This document shows positions 1-4,923 of a stretch of 7,162 nt of DNA, one piece after another. The notes under the pieces are model-generated. The model was not told where the DNA came from. It searched no databases and was given only the letters and a program-made list of their open reading frames with translations. Location: positions 1 through 7,162 of the forward strand of contig JACCSN010000461.1 of the NCBI GenBank assembly GCA_013812985.1, given 5' to 3'. This DNA is from Hyphomicrobiales bacterium (lineage in GTDB: Bacteria; Pseudomonadota; Alphaproteobacteria; Rhizobiales; Afifellaceae). The position numbers and the translations under genes are program-made. How positions within the stretch are numbered: the stretch's first letter is position 1; each line of letters starts with the position of its first letter.

Positions 1-404
1 ACATCGACGATCGCACGGCCGACGAGGTGGCCACGCACCTTGCCCGGGTGAAACGGCCGGCGTTCCAGCTTCAGCTCGACGGCCTCGGCGCCTTCGGTTC
101 GCGCAAGCCACACGCCATCTTCGCCGGGGCGAAGACCGCGCCGGCGCTGAAGGAGCTGCAGGCGGAGCAGGAGCGCATCATGCAAAGGGTTGGCCTGGAG
201 CCGGAACGCCGGAAGTTCACGCCGCATGTGACGATCGCGCGGCTGAAAGGCGCGAGCGAGACGGCCGTCGCCGCCTATCTGGCGCTCCGCGGCGACTTCA
301 GGACCGCGCCGTTTCCCGTCGGCCGCTTCGTGCTGCTGTCGTCGCGAGCGTCAAAGGGGGGCGGGCCGTACGTGATGGAAGAGGCTTATCCGCTGGCGGC
401 TTGA
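1..404 (+). CDS. thpR: RNA 2',3'-cyclic phosphodiesterase ThpR (2'-5' RNA ligase family), 3' part
   Basis: The gene is cut by the left edge: the frame is open from base 3 with no start in context, and the GTG at 27 is internal because coding character continues before it. It ends at TGA 402-404. Enzymes of this family hydrolyse RNA 2',3'-cyclic phosphates and carry two HxTx motifs. The second is visible as HVTI at 225-236, within a typical context (KFTPHVTIARLK). A substrate-loop-like stretch (GAFGSRKPHAIFAG) lies at about 84-125, and the C-terminal strand FVLLSSRAS at about 327-353. The first HxTx should lie left of the window. It converges on the toxin gene with only 52 bases between the two stops and no obvious terminator between them. 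Family assignment is secure; the physiological substrate in bacteria is not settled. Confidence 0.88.
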   Translation, partial: IDDRTADEVATHLARVKRPAFQLQLDGLGAFGSRKPHAIFAGAKTAPALKELQAEQERIMQRVGLEPERRKFTPHVTIARLKGASETAVAAYLALRGDFRTAPFPVGRFVLLSSRASKGGGPYVMEEAYPLAA

Positions 405-456
405 GCAGGCAGGAGCGCACGTTGTGGCGGCAGTGGATCAAATAGCCATCGGCCCT

Positions 457-861
457 CTATGTCCGAAATGGGCTTACGGGCGTAAGTTCGCTGGTTTCGG
501 ACGTGGCATGGTCCAAGCGGCGCATGACCCGTTTTCCTTTCCAATTGATCGTGACGATCACCTGATGGTCGTAACTGGCCATCTCTTCGAGGGTTATCCG
601 CAAGGCTGCAGCGTTCGCCCGGAGCAACGTCAATTTATTCGTGGGCACGACGACAATGGACAGATTTCGTCCGATCAGGTTCTGCTGAGATGAGAGGTTA
701 TCATCCGACGTGATCAGGACATCGAAGCGCCCAACGATGAGAGCAAGCAGTTCACCGTTGTCTTTGCCCTTCCAACCTTCCACTTCCACGGAGGATATTT
801 CATGGCCGGGCAGCACGTGTCGGAGCTGGCGCGGTATATTCTCGTCAAAGAACACGCGCAC
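457..861 (-). CDS. DUF5615 family PIN-like toxin
   Basis: This 134-residue protein matches the DUF5615 pattern, a PIN-like fold found as the toxin partner of DUF433 proteins and presumed to be a metal-dependent RNase. It opens with MRVFFDENIP, giving acidic D6 and E7. NGELL follows at 36-40 (E37), then FDVLITSDDN at 46-55 (D47, D53, D54) and QQNL at 59-62. These supply the acidic cluster expected of a PIN active site. The start is GTG at 861, which lies inside the end of the antitoxin gene (17-nt overlap), as expected for translational coupling. The C-terminal tail after residue about 116 (DHATSETSELTP) looks non-conserved and is encoded partly by a nested inverted repeat. Base composition is poorer in G+C than in the imu genes: 31 of 60 bases at 541-600 are G or C, against 43 of 60 at 1921-1980. 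Activity is inferred from family only. Confidence 0.85.
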   Translation of the reverse strand: MRVFFDENIPRQLRHVLPGHEISSVEVEGWKGKDNGELLALIVGRFDVLITSDDNLSSQQNLIGRNLSIVVVPTNKLTLLRANAAALRITLEEMASYDHQVIVTINWKGKRVMRRLDHATSETSELTPVSPFRT

Positions 862-1123
862 GGGCTAGGCTCGGTTCACGCGCCTGTGTCACGTCGGGCG
901 CGGATTGCTTCAGCGCTTCGCAGGCCTGCAAGAGCGCCTTGCGGATGTCCTCGCGATCCAGGGTCGGGAATTCCTCTAAGACATCGTCAATCGAGTAGCC
1001 GTCCGCGAGGTTTTCAAACAGGATTTCGGCTTGGACGCGGGTGCCCCGGAATATCGGACGGCCGCCCAGGATGCGCTTGTGGGATACGATTACGGGATCG
1101 TGCGCCAGAGTCGCTTTTGTCAT
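845..1123 (-). CDS. DUF433 family antitoxin
   Basis: This 92-residue protein has the DUF433 hallmark ILGGRPIFRGTRV at residues 18-30, followed by a helix-turn-helix-like part: ENLADGYSIDDVLEEFP (37-53) and REDIRKALLQACEAL (57-71). DUF433 proteins are the antitoxins paired with DUF5615 PIN-like toxins, and the toxin gene follows immediately. Its stop (TGA at 845-847) overlaps the toxin start by 17 nt. I chose the ATG at 1123 because GGAA lies 6 nt before it and the conserved domain begins soon after. An ATG at 1135 (adds MEIR) is possible. A frame extension to a TTG at 1252 that touches the imuB stop has no family resemblance and is rejected. Together with the toxin it forms a two-gene operon reading in the same direction as imuAB, so read-through transcription from the SOS promoter is possible. 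Confidence 0.85.
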   Translation of the reverse strand: MTKATLAHDPVIVSHKRILGGRPIFRGTRVQAEILFENLADGYSIDDVLEEFPTLDREDIRKALLQACEALKQSAPDVTQAREPSLARARVL

Positions 1124-1165
1124 GCGGATTTCCATGAACCGGAGGAGGTTTTTACTCGGATAGCA

Positions 1166-1181
1166 TGAATCCTTGAATTCA
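1166..1181 (-). promoter_or_regulatory. Palindrome upstream of the antitoxin gene, candidate operator
   Basis: A 16-bp inverted repeat (TGAAT-N6-ATTCA) lies 42 nt before the antitoxin ATG, in the 125-base gap between the imuB stop and the toxin-antitoxin pair. Many toxin-antitoxin operons are repressed by the antitoxin binding a palindrome at the promoter, so this is the natural candidate site. I see no convincing -35/-10 pair around it, and a 5-bp arm is short, so the function is only inferred. The rest of the gap (1124-1248) holds one further near-palindrome at 1214-1230 and nothing else I recognise. Confidence 0.25.
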
Positions 1182-1248
1182 GCGCCATGCTTGGCGATTG
1201 GGCCGCCTAGAAAAGTCTGCAATGCAGGCTCTTGATTTCTGATGTCGG

Positions 1249-2940
1249 TCAAACAAACAGCCCGTGCATGCGCCAGGCCGGCTGAGCGGTTTCACGGCCG
1301 TAAAGACCCTCGCGAAACAGCCAATAGCGGCGACCCTCGCCATCCTCCACCCTGAAATAATCGCGGGTCAAGCGCGTCTGATCGTCCGGCCGCCACCATT
1401 CCGGCGCGATCCGCTCCGGGCCTTCCGCCCGCGCCACGTGGTAGAGCACGCGCCGCCAGCGGAAGCGCAAGGGTGGGCCGTCCGGCACCTCGGCCAGAAC
1501 CTCGATCGGCTCGGGGCGGGCGAAAAGCCGCAAAGGACGGTCGGGCGGCGTCTCGGCCAGCTCATCCGGCGCGGCCCAGGCTAGCGCGATCCCGGCCGCG
1601 GGCGCCGCGGCGAGGCTGGCGAGCGGCCGGGCGATCGCGGCGCGCTCGGGGATATGCGTATCGACCGGCAATAAGCGGGTGACCCGCTCAGCTCCAATTC
1701 GGGCGCCCAGCCGGTCGACCAAACGGCCGAGGTCGGCCCCGCTCGCCACCTCGCCCGCAAGATCAACCTGCCCCGCGTCGAGCGGCTCGGCCTCGGTCAC
1801 GGCAAGGCGAACGATGTCGAAGCCGAAGCCGGCGTCCCGTTCGTCGCCGATCGCCCACATCCGCTCGGCGAAAAGCATCGCCACATCGTCTGCCGCCCGG
1901 ATGGGGCTCGCCGTGCCGATGGCCGCGCGAAAAACCTCGCCGTCGAGGCGGAAGAATGCCGCCTCGATCGAGCGGGCGCCGAGGCCGCGCCGCTCCAGAG
2001 CGGGGGCCAGGGTGCGGGCGAGCGAGCGCACCGTCTCCAGGAGCGATTCCTGATCGGCCACCGGCTCGGCGAAACGGCGCTCGGCGGAAAGCCGTGGCGT
2101 CGGCCGGCGCGGCGACAGCACCTCGTCCTCGCCCCCCAGCGCCTGGTCGAGGCGGCGCACGAGCTCCAGCCCGAAACGCGCGGCCAGCGGCGCTCTCGGC
2201 TTGCCGAACAATTGGCCGATGCGCTTCAGGCCGAGCCGGTCGAGAAGCGCCGCCTGCTCCGTCCCGATGCGGAGCGCCGCCACTGGCAGATCGGCCAGAG
2301 CCTCCGCTTCCACGCCGGGCTTTACCGATCCGCCGCCGCCATGATGCGCGACCGCCCAGGCCGCTCCCTTCGTCGAGGCGATCGCCCCCCGCGCCTCAAA
2401 GCCTTGGCCGGCGAGGCGGCGGAGGCAATCGGCCAGGAGCGCCGCTTCCCCGTCTTCTGCGCCCCCCTTGCCGCCCTGAGGGGCGAAGAGATGCGCGCAG
2501 CCGGAAATGTCAAGAAACAGACCGCGCGGCGGGTCAAGCGCGATGAGCGGCGTATAGCGGTCGCACCAATCGGCGATCCTTTCCAGGAGAGCGTGGTCGG
2601 CCGCCTCGTCGGCTTCCGTGACGGCGAGGTTGGGAAGCGCGCCGCGCGCATCCGCCAGGCTCATGCCGATGCGGATGCCGCGGGTTTCGGCGACACGGTC
2701 GACGGCGACGACGCGGAGCGCGCTCTTGATCTTCGCCACGACAGCAAGCGGCGCGCCCTCATGACCCGTGTCGGCCGCCGGCGGCCTGGAGGCGGCTTTC
2801 GCCCGCCAAGCCGCTTTCGGCCGCCCCGCTGCTTCGGCTCGGATGAGACGGTCGGTCGAAAGCCGTGGCAGCGACAGGCTGAGGATCCGCGTGCTCCTTC
2901 CTTGCGTCCCGCCGCTCGGCAAAGCATCGCTCATACGCAT
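1249..2940 (-). CDS. imuB: ImuB, Y-family polymerase-like mutasome protein
   Basis: ImuB is the catalytically inactive Y-family polymerase relative that bridges DnaE2, ImuA and the beta clamp in SOS mutagenesis. This copy has 563 residues. The Y-family N-terminal strand is RILSLSLPRLSTDRLIR (18-34). At the position of the metal-binding MDAFF of active DinB/UmuC, non-acidic residues are found. The later catalytic SIDEAFLDVTG motif is replaced by ALDPPRGLFLDISG (134-147), so both acidic sites are degenerate, as usual for ImuB. The helix-hairpin-helix-like part (LLDRLGLKRIGQLFGKPR) is at 232-249 and the conserved HIPERA at 429-434. The typical ImuB tail runs from EWWRPDD (514-520) through RRYWLFREG to HGLFV. 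The start ATG 2940 (GGAG 4 nt upstream) or ATG 2934 is well before the first strand; the frame stays open further upstream, but only in antisense-like shadow of imuA. imuA overlaps its first 182 nt. Confidence 0.93.
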   Translation of the reverse strand: MRMSDALPSGGTQGRSTRILSLSLPRLSTDRLIRAEAAGRPKAAWRAKAASRPPAADTGHEGAPLAVVAKIKSALRVVAVDRVAETRGIRIGMSLADARGALPNLAVTEADEAADHALLERIADWCDRYTPLIALDPPRGLFLDISGCAHLFAPQGGKGGAEDGEAALLADCLRRLAGQGFEARGAIASTKGAAWAVAHHGGGGSVKPGVEAEALADLPVAALRIGTEQAALLDRLGLKRIGQLFGKPRAPLAARFGLELVRRLDQALGGEDEVLSPRRPTPRLSAERRFAEPVADQESLLETVRSLARTLAPALERRGLGARSIEAAFFRLDGEVFRAAIGTASPIRAADDVAMLFAERMWAIGDERDAGFGFDIVRLAVTEAEPLDAGQVDLAGEVASGADLGRLVDRLGARIGAERVTRLLPVDTHIPERAAIARPLASLAAAPAAGIALAWAAPDELAETPPDRPLRLFARPEPIEVLAEVPDGPPLRFRWRRVLYHVARAEGPERIAPEWWRPDDQTRLTRDYFRVEDGEGRRYWLFREGLYGRETAQPAWRMHGLFV

Positions 2941-3832
2941 TCCACTCCACAGTGAAGAGCCCCGTCCGTCCTCCCCGGTTCTTTTCCAGCGCGACCCGCC
3001 AGGCGACGCGGCCCAATCCGGCCCTGAAGCCGCCGATCGTGCCGGCCGGCGCCGGCGCGAGGCGGAAGCGGAACTCCGCCGCGCTGGGCTCCGCCTCGCC
3101 GGAAACGCGCAGGAGGAAGCCGGTGACGCCGGCCTGGCGCGCCCTGAGCGCGCAGCGGCGCGTCGCGGTGAGCTCCAGCGAGACCTGCCGCAACTCGCAG
3201 ATCGCCACCCCGACGCCTGGGCACGACAGCGCCGCCTCGAAAGCCCAGAGCGCCTCCGCCTCGTCGCGGGCGGCGACCTCGATGATGCGGCCAGGATCAA
3301 GCCCAAGCGCCAGGAGACCCGGCCCGTAGAGCTTTCCGGCTTCCCGACGCGACCCGGCCTCGCTGATCCACAGGGCGGAACAAACGCCGCCGGCTTGGCC
3401 CAACCGGGCGAGAAGCGCCAGGACGAAGCCCGCAGCGGCTCCGCCATCCCGGCTCTCGCAGGCGCGGACTTCATGCAGGGTGGCGAGCGGCAGCCCGCCG
3501 CCCAAGGCTCTGTCGAGCGCGGCGACGCCCAGCCGCAATCGCCCACGCCGCTCGCGCGGTCTCAGGCCCGCGGCCGCGCTGTCGGAGGCAGGATGGCCAG
3601 CTTTGCGATGTAGACTCCTCTCCCCCTCGCCCGGCCGCGACAGGCCGACCGACCTCTCCCCGGAGGAGAGAGGAATTGCGCCGGCTTTGGCGGCTGGGCC
3701 ATTTCCCCTGCCGCCGACCACGGGAGGCGCATCCAGCACAAGCCGGTCCGCCTCGGCGAGGCGGCCTTCAAGGCGGGCAATGTCCTGGCGCAGGCGGCAA
3801 AGCTCCGCTTGCGCCGCAACATGGGTGGCCAT
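2759..3832 (-). CDS. imuA: ImuA, RecA-like mutasome accessory protein
   Basis: ImuA is the RecA-related accessory protein of the ImuA-ImuB-DnaE2 error-prone repair system. The 357-residue product starts with a short coiled-coil-like segment (LCRLRQDIARLEGRLAEADR, 11-30). The core follows: LGVAALDRALGGGLPLATLHEV (101-122), a degenerate nucleotide-loop region with GFVLALLARLG (135-145) but no GKT/S, LWISEAGS (154-161), RIIEVAARDEAEALWAFEAAL (182-202) and LEKNRGGRTGLFTVEWN (282-298), near the family's usual end. Two parts are unusual: residues about 52-74 come from a palindromic intergenic-type repeat, and the last about 60 residues overlap the imuB coding sequence in another phase. The product is therefore clearly longer than a typical ImuA. 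The ATG at 3832 was chosen because it begins the heptad-like N-terminus; its ribosome site is weak (GAG 6 nt upstream). The LexA box lies 19 nt before it. Confidence 0.9.
   Translation of the reverse strand: MATHVAAQAELCRLRQDIARLEGRLAEADRLVLDAPPVVGGRGNGPAAKAGAIPLSSGERSVGLSRPGEGERSLHRKAGHPASDSAAAGLRPRERRGRLRLGVAALDRALGGGLPLATLHEVRACESRDGGAAAGFVLALLARLGQAGGVCSALWISEAGSRREAGKLYGPGLLALGLDPGRIIEVAARDEAEALWAFEAALSCPGVGVAICELRQVSLELTATRRCALRARQAGVTGFLLRVSGEAEPSAAEFRFRLAPAPAGTIGGFRAGLGRVAWRVALEKNRGGRTGLFTVEWNAYERCFAERRDARKEHADPQPVAATAFDRPSHPSRSSGAAESGLAGESRLQAAGGRHGS
3611..3679. repeat. Palindromic intergenic-type repeat embedded in imuA
   Basis: On the + strand this stretch reads as C/T-rich blocks and short stems: a CTCTCCCC block near 3618-3625, a CGGCC/GGCCG stem (3632-3636 with 3643-3647) and a CTCTCC/GGAGAG stem with a 5-nt loop (3654-3659 with 3665-3670). 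Elements with exactly this flavour (CTCTCCCCGGAGGAGAGG cores) are abundant between genes in Rhizobiales genomes. Here it lies inside imuA and is read in frame without a stop as about residues 52-74 (IPLSSGERSVGLSRPGEGER), in the low-conservation linker between the N-terminal helix and the RecA-like core. That it is a member of a dispersed family is recalled pattern knowledge, not a search result. Confidence 0.6.
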
Positions 3833-3851
3833 GGCGGGCTCAGGGCTGTTT

Positions 3852-3866
3852 GTTCTATCTTTGTTC
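3852..3866 (-). promoter_or_regulatory. LexA-binding site (SOS box), alphaproteobacterial type
   Basis: On the + strand the bases are GTTC-TATCTTT-GTTC, a perfect match to the alphaproteobacterial LexA direct repeat GTTC-N7-GTTC (read as GAAC-N7-GAAC on the gene strand). It sits 19 nt upstream of the imuA ATG and immediately downstream of the candidate -10 element, where bound LexA would block transcription initiation. imuA-imuB operons are known LexA regulon members in this class, so sequence and context agree. Confidence 0.9.
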
Positions 3867-3867
3867 T

Positions 3868-3898
3868 ATTAGATTGCGGAACGGTGGAGAGGAGTCAA
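3868..3898 (-). promoter_or_regulatory. Candidate sigma-70 promoter of imuAB
   Basis: Read on the minus strand, TTGACT (3893-3898) is a 5/6 match to the -35 consensus and TCTAAT (3868-3873) a 5/6 match to the -10 consensus, with a rather long 19-nt spacer. The start point would fall inside the LexA box, which fits SOS repression. The long spacer is the main reason for caution. Confidence 0.5.
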
Positions 3899-3921
3899 GC
3901 CGGTGTCGCAAGTTCCGCAAT
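3873..3921. repeat. Perfect 10-bp inverted repeat spanning the imuA -35 region
   Basis: ATTGCGGAAC (3873-3882) and its exact reverse complement GTTCCGCAAT (3912-3921) are separated by 29 bases that contain the candidate -35 element. The arms are centred 39 bp apart, close to whole helical turns. The left arm touches the -10 hexamer. It could be a second operator or simply chance. Confidence 0.4.
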
Positions 3922-4038
3922 TATCTGCGAAACGTCGCGAACACGTCGTTTCACTCCCACTCGATCATTTCTTTGGAAGCTAAGCCGCTGTTAACGCGGA
4001 TTTTTCTTGTTCGATGACGGACATTCCCCCGGCCCCCT

Positions 4039-4059
4039 ATCCGTCAGAAATCTAAGCTA
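4039..4059. repeat. Left copy of compound repeat bounding the pseudogene island
   Basis: ATCCGTCAGA (4039-4048) is followed after 2 bases by TCTAAGCTA (4051-4059). At the other side of the island the first element returns inverted and the second returns in direct orientation, directly adjoining (4905-4923). Read inward as a terminal inverted repeat, the match extends to 12 of 13 bases (ATCCGTCAGARAT). Confidence 0.5.
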
Positions 4060-4146
4060 TTGGTGATTGGCCGAGTTCACCCAGACCGGCTCCCAAGCGG
4101 GAGGCGGCGTGACGGTAGCTGGTCCTTCGATGGTTATTGAACTATA

Positions 4147-4164
4147 GGCCGTGCTCACACGGCC
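4147..4164. other. Perfect GC hairpin, no clear T-tract
   Basis: GGCCGTG-CTCA-CACGGCC forms a 7-bp stem with a 4-nt loop. On the minus strand it is followed by TATAGTTC, which is too mixed for a classical intrinsic terminator. It lies about 150 nt downstream of the hydrolase remnant and may be a relic of that unit's terminator. Confidence 0.4.
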
Positions 4165-4310
4165 GTACTTGAAGCGGGAGAAAAGCATGAGTTCGTCGTT
4201 ACCCGGCGACTGTAGACCCACGATCGGTAATAGTCGCGCATCGGCTCATCGGGCCTCGGTATGCGTGACCATGGCGTCTTATGATCCGCGTCCAGTCGGC
4301 CTCATGAAGT

Positions 4311-4499
4311 TCATGGCTTCCGCCCTCGATCCGCCAAAACTCCGCACCATCGACCAGACCCAGCCAAAAGTTCGCAGAACCCGTCCGGCCACCACAGCAT
4401 CGACACCATCGCGCCTATGACGAGCAGAACCGGAGGATCGGAAGGGTCACCCAAGCTCTGCGTGAACAACTCGGCGTCGCCAGTCCGGATTGTGCGCAC
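4311..4499 (-). pseudogene. Alpha/beta hydrolase, N-terminal fragment
   Basis: From a GTG at 4499 the frame reads VRTIRTGDAELFTQSLGDP, then PPVLLVIGAMVSMLWWPDGFCELLA. This is the start of a common alpha/beta-hydrolase family: beta strand PPVLLVIGA, then the WWPD segment near the oxyanion region. Homology stops after about 47 codons. The rest (GSGRWCGVLADRGRKP, stop at 4311-4313) does not continue with the expected strand or the GxSxG nucleophile elbow, and I cannot find it in the other frames down to about 4150. A product would lack every catalytic residue. It abuts the DUF1089 remnant with no spacer. The same frame stays open through both remnants to an ATG at 4847, but that joint frame is a by-product of the frameshift. 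Confidence 0.7.
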
Positions 4500-4847
4500 C
4501 TGTCGGCACCCTGAGCTTCGTACCGCTGCTTGGAAGGCGTCAGGATCATTTCTGGCACCTTGACGTAAAGGGAGGCCACCTCGCCGGAGCTGTTCGCCAA
4601 GTGGCGGATCGACAGCGAGTTGCAGTAGGGCGTTGCCGAAACGTCGATCTCGTCGGCCGTCGAGATCGGGTCGCGGCGCTCCGTCGACCCGCCATGATTC
4701 CGGACCCGAGCGCTCGAGCAACATAGAGCGGTCTTCGACGTCTGTCAGGCTCAGCCGCAGCGTTCGCGTCCGCCAGGATGTGTCCAGCACCCACACGTAG
4801 CTGGCGCCGAAAGATTGCTTTCCGGCCTGCACCAAGGTCAAGCGCAT
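4500..4847 (-). pseudogene. DUF1089 (putative glycolipid-binding) gene, frameshifted and truncated
   Basis: Two frames must be joined to recover the family. The first, from about 4847, gives DTSWRTRTLRLSL and WRVDGAPRPDLDG (ending at 4656). The second, from 4651, gives EIDVSATPYCNSLSIRHLA and then SLYVKVPEMILTPSKQRYEAQ to about 4500. Restoring two bases after the GGC at 4656-4658 would read LDGCDEIDVSATP, the expected family sequence, so the lesion is a 2-nt loss (or equivalent). The family C-terminus after QRYEAQGADR is missing, replaced at once by the hydrolase fragment. The N-terminus is also doubtful: the first about 18 residues after 4847 are weakly family-like and a TAA lies just upstream (4869-4871). 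The biochemical role of DUF1089 proteins is only suggested by its family name. It is surely non-functional unless there is a sequencing error. Confidence 0.72.
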
Positions 4848-4904
4848 CGCTAGTACGGGAATCCACCTTTAGCGAAAAATCGCCAAAACCCGATTCAGTT
4901 AATC

Positions 4905-4923
4905 TCTGACGGATTCTAAGCTA
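4905..4923. repeat. Right copy of compound repeat bounding the pseudogene island
   Basis: TCTGACGGAT (4905-4914) runs directly into TCTAAGCTA (4915-4923). The first is the inverse of 4039-4048, and the second a direct copy of 4051-4059. The TCTAAGCTA element includes the stop codon of the DUF4864 gene (TAG on the minus strand, 4916-4918), so the island begins exactly at that gene's end. Confidence 0.5.

Larger units (their letters stand above)
3922..4310. other. Gene-free stretch upstream of imuA
   Basis: No frame on either strand carries recognisable protein, and composition is more A/T-rich than in the flanking genes. It contains the left copy of a compound repeat (4039-4059) and a perfect hairpin at 4147-4164. 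The left part (to about 4038) may be the upstream region of imuA. The right part is probably decayed sequence continuous with the pseudogenes that follow. I see no tRNA or other RNA gene. Confidence 0.5.

Noticed and set aside
404..457. Functional link between ThpR (acts on RNA 2',3'-cyclic phosphate ends) and the PIN-like RNase toxin
   Set aside because: They are on opposite strands and converge, with no shared regulation. PIN nucleases usually leave 5'-phosphate/3'-hydroxyl ends, so adjacency alone does not support a joint role.
424..693. + strand frame opposite the DUF5615 toxin gene
   Set aside because: No family resemblance and fully explained by the toxin gene on the other strand.
2941..3546. 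imuB frame open upstream to 3546 (over 200 extra residues)
   Set aside because: The extra sequence is arginine/serine/alanine-rich shadow of imuA with no ImuB resemblance. The Y-family domain starts just after 2940, where a ribosome site is present.
1956..3613. Long + strand frames opposite imuB and imuA (for example 1956-2546, 2212-2955, 2768-3613)
   Set aside because: They are antisense shadows typical of GC-rich DNA. Their products are low-complexity Arg/Ala/Pro-rich and resemble no family, while the minus strand carries well-recognised proteins.
3990..4014. Possible intrinsic terminator (CCGC-N7-GCGG followed by ATTTTTCTT) on the + strand
   Set aside because: The stem is only 4 bp and no + strand gene ends upstream of it.
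3949..4020. Minus-strand open stretch ending in codons for MIEWE and a stop, reminiscent of some conserved protein C-termini
   Set aside because: Only about 30 codons, no start codon in the stretch, and the residues before the last five match nothing I know.
4072..4146. Short + strand open stretch rich in glycine and valine ending at TAG
   Set aside because: About two dozen codons bounded by a close upstream stop; too short and no recognisable family.
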